A stretch of 32,183 bases of DNA from Enhydrobacter sp. (GTDB taxonomy: Bacteria; Pseudomonadota; Alphaproteobacteria; Reyranellales; Reyranellaceae), in NCBI GenBank assembly GCA_026126105.1, contig JAHCJV010000072.1, positions 1 to 32,183 of the forward strand, in the 5' to 3' direction. Below the pieces are notes generated by a model. The model did no database searches, was not told where the DNA came from, and saw only the letters and a program-made list of their open reading frames with translations. Below, one piece after another: positions 8,027 through 15,225 of the stretch (positions are counted from its first letter, which is position 1; every line of letters starts with the position of its first letter). Made by a program: the position numbers and the translations under genes.

Positions 8027-8912
8027 ATGAGTACACTCGACAGTATGCCCGGGCCGACCTCCCGGCACTTCATCTCCCAGCGTTTGCGCATGCACTACGT
8101 CGATTGGGGCAACCCGATGGCGCCGCCCTTGCTGCTGGTCCATGGCGGGCGGGACCATTGCCGCAACTGGGATTGGGTGGCCAGGCGCCTGCGCAAGGAC
8201 TGGCACGTCATCGCTCCGGACCTGCGGGGGCATGGCGACAGCCAGTGGTCGCCCGACGGCAACTACTCCATGTCGGCCTTCGTCTACGACATCGCCCAGC
8301 TGATCCATCAGCAGAAGCTGGCGCCGGTGACCATCGTCGCGCACTCGCTGGGCGGCAACATCTCGCTGCGCTACGCCGGCGTCTATCCCGAGAGCGTGCG
8401 CAAGCTGGTGGCGATCGAGGGGCTGGGTCCCTCGCCGAAGATGCTGGCCGAGCGCGGCACCAGGAGCATGGCCGACCGCATCGCCGAATGGGTCGATGAG
8501 CAGCGCAAGGCGTCCGGGCCGCCTGCCGCGGCGCTACGCCAGCATCGAGGAAGCCTTCCGCCGCATGCAGGAGGAGAACAAGCACCTCTCGCCGACGCAG
8601 GCGCGCCATCTCACCGAGCACGGCGTCAACCAGAACGAGGACGGCACCTACAGCTGGAAGTTCGACAACTACGTGCGCGGATGCCCGCCCTACGACATGA
8701 GCTACGCCGATATCGAACGCCTGTGGGCGCGAATCACCTGTCCGACGCTGCTGGTCTACGGCAAGGAGAGCTGGGCCTCCAATCCGGAGAAGGACGGCCG
8801 GCTCGAGCATTTCAAGACGGCCAAGGTCGTCGAGTTCGACGGCGCCGGGCACTGGGTGCACCACGACCGGCTCGACGCCTTCGTCGACACAGTGCGCGGG
8901 TTCATCGCCTGA
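8027..8912 (+). pseudogene. Alpha/beta hydrolase, interrupted by a one-base frameshift
   Basis: The first part (8027 to about 8518) encodes an alpha/beta hydrolase N-terminus with LLLVHGG, the oxyanion-loop region, APDLRGHGDS and the nucleophile elbow AHSLGG. The second part, in the next frame (about 8519-8912), continues with RRYASIEEAFRRM, WKFDNYVRG, PTLLVYGKES and the C-terminal histidine motif GAGHWVHHDR. Joined at the GGG at 8516-8518 they give one normal protein of about 294 residues, as if one G had been inserted. Catalytic Ser and His lie on opposite sides of the shift. It could be a true pseudogene or a sequencing/assembly error in the G run. It precedes the dehydrogenase and GST genes. 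Confidence 0.8.
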
Positions 8913-8950
8913 GCCTGCGGAGCCATGATCGCAGAGGGAGGAAGCAAGAC

Positions 8951-9970
8951 ATGAAGGCAGCGATCTTCAGGGGCGGCGACATCGTCGTGGACTCCATTCC
9001 CGAGCCGGTGCCGGGAACGGGGCAGGCGCTGGTCAAGGTATTGGCGTGCGGCATCTGCGGGTCGGACCTCCACGCGGCCAGGCATTCGCATCGCATGGTC
9101 GAGGTCAGCCGGCGAATCCCCGGCCGCGTCCCGATGGATCTCGACCGTGACGTCGTGATGGGCCACGAGTTCTGCTGCGAGGTGATCGACTATGGACCGA
9201 ACACAGAAAAGAAGCTGAAGCCGGGCACGCGCGTCTGCTCGATGCCGGTGATGCTGGAACCCGACGGACCGAAGGGCATGGGCTACTCAAACACCTATGT
9301 CGGCGGCTATGCCGAGCAGATGTTGCTGGCGGCGCCGCTCATGCTGGAGGTGCCGAACGGCCTGGCGACCGAACATGCCGCGCTGACCGAGCCGCTGGCC
9401 GTCGGCGTGCATGCGGTCGAGAAGGCGGTGCTGAAGGGCGACGAGGCGCCGTTGGTCGTTGGCTGCGGCCCGGTCGGTCTCGCTGTCATCGCGGCGCTGC
9501 GGCTCAAGAACATCCGGCCGATCGTCGCTGCCGATTTCTCGCCCAAGCGGCGCGAGCTTGCAGTGAAGATGGGTGCGGACGTCGTGGTCGATCCAGCCGC
9601 CGAAGATCCTTACGCCAAGCTGGCGCCGGGCAAGCGGGCCGCCCTGTTCGAATGCGTCGGCGTGCCGGGCCTGATCCAGCAGACGATGGAGAAGGCGCCG
9701 CGCGACGCCAAGATCGTCGTGGTCGGCGTCTGCATGGAACTCGACACGATCGAGCCGATGTTCGGCATCGTGAAGGAGCTCAACCTGCAGTTCGTGCTGG
9801 GTTACACGCCCGAAGAATTCGCCCGCTCGCTCAGGCTGCTCGCCGAGGGCGAAGTCGATGCGGCCTCGCTGATCACGGCCAAGGTCGGTCTGGACGGCGT
9901 GAAGAACGCCTTCGCCGAGTTGGGAAATCCCGAACGGCAGACGAAAATTCTGGTAGAACCTTGGCGCTGA
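8951..9970 (+). CDS. Medium-chain (zinc-type) alcohol dehydrogenase-like protein
   Basis: A 339-residue MDR oxidoreductase. The catalytic-zinc region is present: CGICGSDLHAAR with Cys36, and GHE with His72 and Glu73. The Rossmann nucleotide loop VGCGPVGLAV spans about residues 170-179, and TEPLAVGVHA is typical. The four-cysteine structural-zinc lobe usual in classical zinc ADHs is absent: the segment after TRVCSMPV has a short glycine-rich loop instead. ATG 8951 follows AGGGAGGA. The frame is open upstream through the hydrolase, but the family N-terminus MKAAIF starts here. Probably co-transcribed with the GST 13 bases downstream. Substrate unknown. Confidence 0.9.
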   Translation: MKAAIFRGGDIVVDSIPEPVPGTGQALVKVLACGICGSDLHAARHSHRMVEVSRRIPGRVPMDLDRDVVMGHEFCCEVIDYGPNTEKKLKPGTRVCSMPVMLEPDGPKGMGYSNTYVGGYAEQMLLAAPLMLEVPNGLATEHAALTEPLAVGVHAVEKAVLKGDEAPLVVGCGPVGLAVIAALRLKNIRPIVAADFSPKRRELAVKMGADVVVDPAAEDPYAKLAPGKRAALFECVGVPGLIQQTMEKAPRDAKIVVVGVCMELDTIEPMFGIVKELNLQFVLGYTPEEFARSLRLLAEGEVDAASLITAKVGLDGVKNAFAELGNPERQTKILVEPWR

Positions 9971-9983
9971 GGGAGGACACGCA

Positions 9984-10598
9984 ATGAAGTTCTACAATTC
10001 GATCGGGCCGAACCCGCGCATGGTCCGCATGTTCATGGCCGAGAAGGGGATCGAGATTCCCAAGGTCGAGGTCGACCTGTTGGCCGGCGAGAACCGCAAG
10101 GAACCCTATCTCAAGGTCAACGCGGCGGGGCAGATGCCGGCGCTGGAGCTCGACGACGGCACGGTCATCGCCGAGATCACGGCGATCTGCGAGTATCTCG
10201 ATGAAACGAAGAAGGATACGCCGTCGCTGATCGGCGACACGCCGGCGGAGCGGGCGGCGACCCGCATGTGGACGCGGCGCATCGACCTCAACATCGTCGA
10301 GCCGGCGCTCAGCGGCTTCCGCTTCGCCGAAGGCCTGAAGCTCTTCCAGAATCGCGTCCGCTGCATCCCGGAGGCGGCCGAAGGGCTGAAAGCCACGGCG
10401 CGCGACAAGCTCGCCTGGCTCGACGGCCTGGTCGGCGACAAGCCGTTCATCGCCGGCAGCAAGCTCACCATGGCCGACGTCATGCTGTTCCCGTTCCTCG
10501 ACTTCATGAAGGACGTGAAGCAGCCGCTCGATCCGGCGAACAAGAACCTCACCGCGTGGTTCGACCGGATGAAAGCGCGACCAAGCGCCGCCGCGTAA
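9984..10598 (+). CDS. Glutathione S-transferase family protein
   Basis: A 204-residue two-domain GST. The thioredoxin-like N-terminal domain reads MKFYNSIGPNPRMVRMFMAE and contains AGQMPALELDDGTVIAEITAICEYLDE, where cis-Pro and the glutamate/isoleucine-threonine glutathione-binding segment are seen. The helical C-terminal domain carries FIAGSKLTMADVMLFPFL with the conserved N-capping box aspartate. The start is preceded by GAGGGAGGA. It follows the dehydrogenase closely, suggesting a small detoxification or catabolic unit. Electrophile substrate unknown. Confidence 0.9.
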   Translation: MKFYNSIGPNPRMVRMFMAEKGIEIPKVEVDLLAGENRKEPYLKVNAAGQMPALELDDGTVIAEITAICEYLDETKKDTPSLIGDTPAERAATRMWTRRIDLNIVEPALSGFRFAEGLKLFQNRVRCIPEAAEGLKATARDKLAWLDGLVGDKPFIAGSKLTMADVMLFPFLDFMKDVKQPLDPANKNLTAWFDRMKARPSAAA

Positions 10599-10618
10599 AC
10601 ACGCTGCCTTCCTTTCGT

Positions 10619-10654
10619 CATTTTCGCGGGCATAGTTTCGCGCTCGCGAAAATG
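10619..10654 (+). promoter_or_regulatory. Overlapping inverted repeats before the NEW3/ABC operon
   Basis: CATTTTCGCG (10619-10628) pairs perfectly with CGCGAAAATG (10645-10654). A second copy, TTTCGCG (10636-10642), also pairs with the same right arm, separated by only two bases. Two mutually exclusive hairpins therefore share one arm. The element lies between the GST stop and the start of the NEW3-like gene. It could be an operator with repeated half-sites, a switchable leader structure, or a terminator; no T run follows. Confidence 0.4.
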
Positions 10655-10687
10655 GTGATGCTTTCCAAAAAGACGCAGGGATCGAAA

Positions 10688-11863
10688 ATGCGCCGTCTCA
10701 TCGCTTTGCTTGCGCTCGTTGCCACGCCGACGCTTGCCGCGCTGCCAGTCCTTGCCGCAGATCCGCCGGCGGCTCCCGCCGTGAAGGGACTGTGGCTTCT
10801 GACCGACTACCCGTCGCAAACCGTGCGTCCGGGTGAGGTCGCCAACATCCGCTTCAAGCTGCAGAACGCGGGGCTCGTGCCCGAGACGCTGGCCCTCTCG
10901 GTCGACGGCGTGCCGGCAGGCTGGAAGGCCGACGTCCTCGGCGGCGGCCAGCCGGTCGCGGCGGCGATGCCGGGCATCAACGAGAGCACGAGCCTGACCC
11001 TCCGGGTCGACGTGCCGAAGGACGCCAAGCCGGGCTCCCAGACCATCACGGTGCAGGCCAAAGGGGCGAACCAGTCGATCGACCTGCCGGTCACCTTGAC
11101 CATCGGCACCGAGGCGCCGGCGAAGCTCACCCTCAAGGCACGGCTGCCGTCGCTGATGGGCACGCCGCGCTCCGCTTACGAGTACACGCTCGCGGTCAGC
11201 AACGACTCCGGCAAGGACTTGACCGTGGCGATGTCGGCCCAGGCGCCGGCCAACTTCCAGACCAGCTTCACCGAGGGTTACGGCACCAACGAGATCAGCT
11301 CGATCCCGATCGAGGCCGGGCAGTCCAAGGACATCAAGGTCAAGGTGACGCCGCCGCGAGACGTGAAGGCCGGCAACTATCCGGTGCTGGTCAAGGTCGC
11401 CGCCGAGGGCGCGACCGCCGACCAGCGCGTCACCCTGCAGATCAGCGGCCAGGGCCGGCTCGCGCTCTCCGCCAAGGACGGCCGGCTGAGCGGCGAGGCG
11501 CAGGTCGGCAAGACCTCCGACTACACGCTGGTGGTCAGCAACGACGGCACCGCGCCGCTCGAGGAGGTCGAGCTCTCGGGCTCGGTGCCGACCAATTGGA
11601 AGGTCGAGTTCAATCCCAAGACCATCCCGAGCGTAGCGCCGAACGAGAAGAAGGAGGTCCAGGTCGCCGTCACGCCGTCGGACAAGACAATCGCCGGCGA
11701 CTACGTGGCCTCGTTCCGGGCCAATGCGAAGGGCGAATCGTCGAACGCCGATTTCCGCATCACCGTCACGACCTCGACCCTGTGGGGCATCGTCGGCGTC
11801 GGCATCATCGCGGTGGCGCTGCTGGTGCTGCTGGGCGCGGTTGCCCGCTTCGGCCGCCGGTGA
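10688..11863 (+). CDS. Secreted, membrane-anchored NEW3-like Ig-fold protein
   Basis: A 391-residue exported protein. Residues 1-23 (MRRLIALLALVATPTLAALP) form a signal peptide with an Ala-x-Ala type site. Then come repeated Ig-like/NEW3 segments rich in beta strands (VRPGEVANIRFKLQNAGLVPETLALSVDGVP; a second from about residue 140; a third from about 255). A C-terminal membrane helix (about 363-387) ends in Arg-rich RFGRR. Such proteins occur next to ABC-2 transporters and are thought to be their extracytoplasmic partners. The ATG at 10688 is preferred over one at 10652 because the signal peptide starts there and AGGG precedes it. The ABC ATPase gene follows after 11 bases. Confidence 0.85.
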   Translation: MRRLIALLALVATPTLAALPVLAADPPAAPAVKGLWLLTDYPSQTVRPGEVANIRFKLQNAGLVPETLALSVDGVPAGWKADVLGGGQPVAAAMPGINESTSLTLRVDVPKDAKPGSQTITVQAKGANQSIDLPVTLTIGTEAPAKLTLKARLPSLMGTPRSAYEYTLAVSNDSGKDLTVAMSAQAPANFQTSFTEGYGTNEISSIPIEAGQSKDIKVKVTPPRDVKAGNYPVLVKVAAEGATADQRVTLQISGQGRLALSAKDGRLSGEAQVGKTSDYTLVVSNDGTAPLEEVELSGSVPTNWKVEFNPKTIPSVAPNEKKEVQVAVTPSDKTIAGDYVASFRANAKGESSNADFRITVTTSTLWGIVGVGIIAVALLVLLGAVARFGRR

Positions 11864-11874
11864 AGCCTGCGGCG

Positions 11875-12828
11875 ATGAGCGATCCCACCAGGGCCGACAC
11901 CGTCATCGAGGCCCGCGGCCTGCTGAAGCTCTATGGCGCCACCCGCGCGGTGGACTCCATCGACCTCAGCATCCGCCGCGGCGAGATCTTCGGCCTGCTC
12001 GGGCCCAACGGCGCGGGCAAGACAACCACCATCCTGATGATGCTCGGCCTCACCGAGACGAGCGGCGGCTCGGTCGACGTGCTGGGCTTCGACCCGGTGC
12101 GCCAGCCGCTCGAGGTCAAGCGGCGCGTCGGCTACCTGCCGGATGCGGTGGGCTTCTACGATCACCTGACGGCGCGCGAGAACCTGCTCTACACCGCACG
12201 CCTCCTTTCCATCCCGCGGCGCGAGACCGACGCGCGCATCATGGAGGCGATGAGGTCGGTGCAGCTCGCCGATGTCGTCGACAAGCGGGTCTCCACCTTC
12301 TCGCGCGGCATGCGCCAGCGGCTCGGCATCGCCGAGATCGTCATGAAGCGGGCCGAGGTCGCCATCCTCGACGAGCCGACCTCCGGCCTCGATCCGCACG
12401 CCACCTTCGAGCTGCTCGAGATGATTCGCGGCCTGAAGAAGGCCGGCGTCGCGGTGCTGATCTCCTCGCATCTGCTCGACCGGGTGCAGAGCGTTTGCGA
12501 CCGCGTCGCCCTGTTCAATCGCGGCAAGATCGCCCTGATGGGCACCGTCGTCGAGCTCGCCAACAAGGTGCTGGGAGCGGGGCATCCGATCCTGGTCGAG
12601 GCCAGCGGCGTCGATGTCCCCGCCGCGCTGCGCGGCCTCGAGGGTTTGCAGCAGGTCGTTCCTGAAGGCGTGGGCGCCTGGAAGGTCATGGCAGACCGCG
12701 AGATCCGCGCGACGGTAGCCAAACGGATCGTTGCGGCCGGCGGTTCGCTGACCCGGCTGGCCGAGCTGCAGCCGAGCCTCGAGGAGGTTTACACGCGCTA
12801 TTTCGAGGAGGCTCGCCGTGCCGCGTAA
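11875..12828 (+). CDS. ABC transporter ATP-binding protein (ABC-2 type)
   Basis: A 317-residue ATPase. Walker A is GPNGAGKT (about residues 43-50). The ABC signature is FSRGMRQRLG (about 142-151; classic LSGGQ replaced by FSRGM, normal for this class). Walker B is VAILDEPTSGLDP (about 162-174), and the switch histidine sits in ISSHLLDRV. The C-terminal extension resembles those of CcmA/NatA-type ATPases. It is the ATPase of the exporter whose permease overlaps it by 11 bases and whose exoprotein precedes it. A GTG overlapping the previous stop (11860) is an alternative start. Cargo unknown. Confidence 0.93.
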   Translation: MSDPTRADTVIEARGLLKLYGATRAVDSIDLSIRRGEIFGLLGPNGAGKTTTILMMLGLTETSGGSVDVLGFDPVRQPLEVKRRVGYLPDAVGFYDHLTARENLLYTARLLSIPRRETDARIMEAMRSVQLADVVDKRVSTFSRGMRQRLGIAEIVMKRAEVAILDEPTSGLDPHATFELLEMIRGLKKAGVAVLISSHLLDRVQSVCDRVALFNRGKIALMGTVVELANKVLGAGHPILVEASGVDVPAALRGLEGLQQVVPEGVGAWKVMADREIRATVAKRIVAAGGSLTRLAELQPSLEEVYTRYFEEARRAA

Positions 12829-13798
12829 TCAGGGTTCGCGTGAGGGTTCGCCTTTCACCGGCCTGGGCCCGGTGTTCCTCAAGGAGCTGTCAGATCACCT
12901 CAGCAGCACCCGGATGATGGTGCTGACCCTGTTCGTAATCGTCTTCGGCGCGCTGCCGGTCGGCTTTACCCTGCAGGAGATCCGCACCGTCACGGCGTCG
13001 GACCAGTTCCTGTTCCTGCGCATCTTCACCGTCGAGCCCGAGCGCATGCCGCTCTCGTTCGTCGTGGCGCTGAACTTCATGATCCCGCTGATGGCGATCG
13101 GCCTCGGCTTCGATTCGGTGAACAGCGAGTTCAACCGCCGCACCTTGAGCCGCGTGCTGTCCCAGCCGCTCTATCGCGACGCCCTGCTGCTCGGCAAGTT
13201 CCTCGGCGGGCTGGCGACGCTCGCCGTCGCGCTGATGGCATTGTTCCTGATCGTGTTCGGTGCCGGCCTCCTGCTGCTCGGCCTGCCGCCGCGCGGACCG
13301 GAGGTGGCGCGCGGCATCGCCTTCCTCCTGGTGGCGATCGCCTACGGCGGCGTCTGGCTTGCGGTCGCCATGCTGTTCTCGGTGATCTTCCGCTCGACCG
13401 CGACCTCGGCGCTCTGCGCGCTGGGACTGTGGCTGTTCTTCTTCATCCTGTGGCCGATGATCGCTTCGGCGATCACGACGGGCTTCACGCCGGCGCAGTT
13501 CCGCTCGGTCGACGAGGTGCTGACCCTGGAACAGTTCTCCTCGGCGCTCGCACGGCTGTCGCCGGGGACGCTGTTCGGCGAGGCGGTGCTTGGCCTGCTG
13601 AACCCGGAAACCAAGGCGTTCGGCTACTTCGCCAACCTCGTGATGGCGCAGACCCGCGGCATGATCCCGGGCACGCCGCTGCCGCTCGACCAGAGCCTGC
13701 TGTTGATCTGGCCTCAGATTACCGGTCTGATCGCCGGCATGATCGTGCTGTTCGCCATCGCCTACATCGTCTTCCAGCGCGAGGAAGTGCGAGCCTGA
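12818..13798 (+). CDS. ABC-2 type transporter permease
   Basis: A 326-residue polytopic membrane protein with about six hydrophobic helices: near residues 30-50, 88-105, 130-155, 165-190, 195-220 and 295-320. The motif FDSVNSEFNRRTLSRVLSQP, next to the second helix, is the coupling-type segment of ABC-2 permeases acting with CcmA-like ATPases. It starts with GTG inside the ATPase gene (11-base overlap), which implies coupled translation. With the NEW3-like protein it forms a three-part exporter or envelope-remodelling unit of unknown cargo. Confidence 0.9.
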   Translation: MPRNQGSREGSPFTGLGPVFLKELSDHLSSTRMMVLTLFVIVFGALPVGFTLQEIRTVTASDQFLFLRIFTVEPERMPLSFVVALNFMIPLMAIGLGFDSVNSEFNRRTLSRVLSQPLYRDALLLGKFLGGLATLAVALMALFLIVFGAGLLLLGLPPRGPEVARGIAFLLVAIAYGGVWLAVAMLFSVIFRSTATSALCALGLWLFFFILWPMIASAITTGFTPAQFRSVDEVLTLEQFSSALARLSPGTLFGEAVLGLLNPETKAFGYFANLVMAQTRGMIPGTPLPLDQSLLLIWPQITGLIAGMIVLFAIAYIVFQREEVRA

Positions 13799-14469
13799 AA
13801 GACTGGACAATCACCGCGGCGCTCAACAACGCGCGTTGGTGCAACGCCGTGTGCTTTGCGCACGGCTCGGCGGGTCGGTTCCTGGTCCATACCTGGGTCA
13901 ATGCGGAGCCTGTGCCGCGCTTCTATCCGAACGTCGTGACGCTCACGACCGGCGACGCCGACATCGACGAGCAGCGCCAGACGGTGCGCATCCTGCAGAA
14001 GTCGAACCTGCCCGGGCGTTGGGCGGTGAAGGACAGCTTCAAGGCTCTCGACATCGCGCGCCTCGGCTTCGAGGTGCTGCTCGAAGCCAACTGGATCCGC
14101 AACGCCGAGCCGAAGGCCGAGGCGATGGTCTCGGGCCTGTCCTGGGAACGGGCCAAGCCAGGTAGCGGCGGCTTCCCCGCCGCGCTGTTCAGCGACGAGA
14201 ATTTCGCGATGTTCTCGGGCCGCCGCGGCGGTGCAGTCGTCGCCGGCGGCACGCTCTATCGCGCCGACGGCGTCGTGGGCCTCTCCAATGTCGTCGCCGA
14301 TGCCGACGACGCGCCGACGGTCTGGCGCGACCTCTGTGCCCTGGCCGCCGCCACGTTCCCCGGCCTGCCGCTGGTCGGATACGAGTCGGGCGACGAACTG
14401 AAGGCCGCGCGCAAGGCCGGCTTCGAGATCGGCGACCCGCTCCGCGTCTGGGTCATCGCGCGGGATTGA
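13795..14469 (+). CDS. GNAT-like acetyltransferase-fold protein, apparent CTG start
   Basis: About 224 residues. The C-terminal half (GGTLYRADGVVGLSNVVADADD and LVGYESGDELKAARKAGFEIGDP) resembles a GNAT fold, with the pattern in which a late helix carries a Tyr/Phe pair. The N-terminus KDWTITAALNNARWCNAVCFAHG looks like genuine conserved protein, yet no ATG, GTG or TTG in frame covers it outside the permease gene. A CTG at 13795 overlaps the permease stop (CTGA) and has GAGGAA eight bases upstream, so CTG initiation is my choice. GTG 13849 is the fallback but would drop the conserved segment. The 3' end overlaps the convergent pseudouridine synthase by 17 bases. Confidence 0.7.
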   Translation: MKDWTITAALNNARWCNAVCFAHGSAGRFLVHTWVNAEPVPRFYPNVVTLTTGDADIDEQRQTVRILQKSNLPGRWAVKDSFKALDIARLGFEVLLEANWIRNAEPKAEAMVSGLSWERAKPGSGGFPAALFSDENFAMFSGRRGGAVVAGGTLYRADGVVGLSNVVADADDAPTVWRDLCALAAATFPGLPLVGYESGDELKAARKAGFEIGDPLRVWVIARD

Positions 14470-15106
14470 ACCCGCACCTCTCCAACGCCTTCAGCATGTG
14501 CGGCGGGGGCGGGGCCTCGACGCGGACAGGGGGCTTGTTGCTGGACATGGGCAGGACGATCGCATGGGACTGAAGGTGGAGCTGCTCGCCCGGCGACGCT
14601 GTGCCGTAGAGCCTGTCGCCGATCACCGGACAGCCGGCGTGGGCGCAATGCACGCGGATCTGGTGCGTGCGGCCGGTCTCGGGCGACAGTTCGAGCCAAG
14701 TCATGCCCGGCGCCCGGCCCAGCACCTTGTAGCGGGTGACAGCTGTTTGGCCCTTGTCCGAAACCGTGACCGACCAGCCGGCGCGGGTGTTGAGCTTGAG
14801 CAGCGACCAGTCGAATACGCCTTCGGAGTCCGGTGGCGCGCCCTCGACGACGGCCCAGTAGGTCTTTTCGGTGTCGCGGCCGGAAAACAAGCGGCCGAGC
14901 TTGCTGAGCGCCTTCGGATGGCGGCCGAGTACCAGCACGCCCGACGTGTCGGCGTCGAGCCGGTGGGCCAGCGCGGGAGGGCGGGGCAGGCCGAAGCGCA
15001 GGGCATCGAAGCATTCCTCGAGGTTGGGCGCCCCGCTCGGGCCGGCGTGGACCGCGAGCCCGGCCGGCTTGTCGATCACCAGGATCAGCCCGTCGCGATG
15101 CAGCAC
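14453..15106 (-). CDS. RluA-family pseudouridine synthase
   Basis: An enzyme that isomerises uridine in rRNA or tRNA. The catalytic motif HRLDADTSGVLVLG carries Asp51 (counted from the GTG at 15106). LVIDKPAGLAVHAGP, the TEKTYWAVVEG strand, and GRTHQIRVHCAHAGCPVIGDRLYG near the C-terminus are all family signatures. No S4 domain is seen. The start is uncertain: the residues LTAEEIQARV just upstream look like genuine protein, but the frame there has no ATG, GTG or TTG and runs into a 30-bp perfect hairpin at 15151-15218. Target RNA site unknown. Convergent overlap with the GNAT-like gene. Confidence 0.82.
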   Translation of the reverse strand: MLHRDGLILVIDKPAGLAVHAGPSGAPNLEECFDALRFGLPRPPALAHRLDADTSGVLVLGRHPKALSKLGRLFSGRDTEKTYWAVVEGAPPDSEGVFDWSLLKLNTRAGWSVTVSDKGQTAVTRYKVLGRAPGMTWLELSPETGRTHQIRVHCAHAGCPVIGDRLYGTASPGEQLHLQSHAIVLPMSSNKPPVRVEAPPPPHMLKALERCGFNPAR

Positions 15107-15150
15107 ACGCGCCTGGATCTCTTCCGCCGTTAGGGGTGGCGGCCTGGGAC

Positions 15151-15218
15151 TCTTCCGGACCGCGAGCGTCCCGCTCGCTCTTCCCTCCGAGCGAGCGGGA
15201 CGCTCGCGGTCCGGAAGA
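15151..15218. repeat. Perfect 30-bp inverted repeat (hairpin) with an 8-base loop
   Basis: The arm at 15151-15180 (TCTTCCGGACCGCGAGCGTC...) is the exact complement of 15189-15218, with loop TTCCCTCC at 15181-15188. It starts eight bases past the amidase stop and ends at the 5' part of the RluA-type gene. There is no T run on either strand, so it is not a standard terminator. It looks like an inserted palindromic repeat element. Confidence 0.85.
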
Positions 15219-15225
15219 GGATGCC

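Noticed and set aside
8027..9970. One open frame of 647 codons joining the hydrolase to the dehydrogenase
   Set aside because: After 8518 this frame no longer matches hydrolase sequence, while the next frame does. The dehydrogenase has its own ribosome-binding site and ATG at 8951. The openness is a high-GC effect.
15151..15218. Rho-independent terminator
   Set aside because: The stem is strong and perfect but no T run follows on either strand, so it is listed as a repeat.
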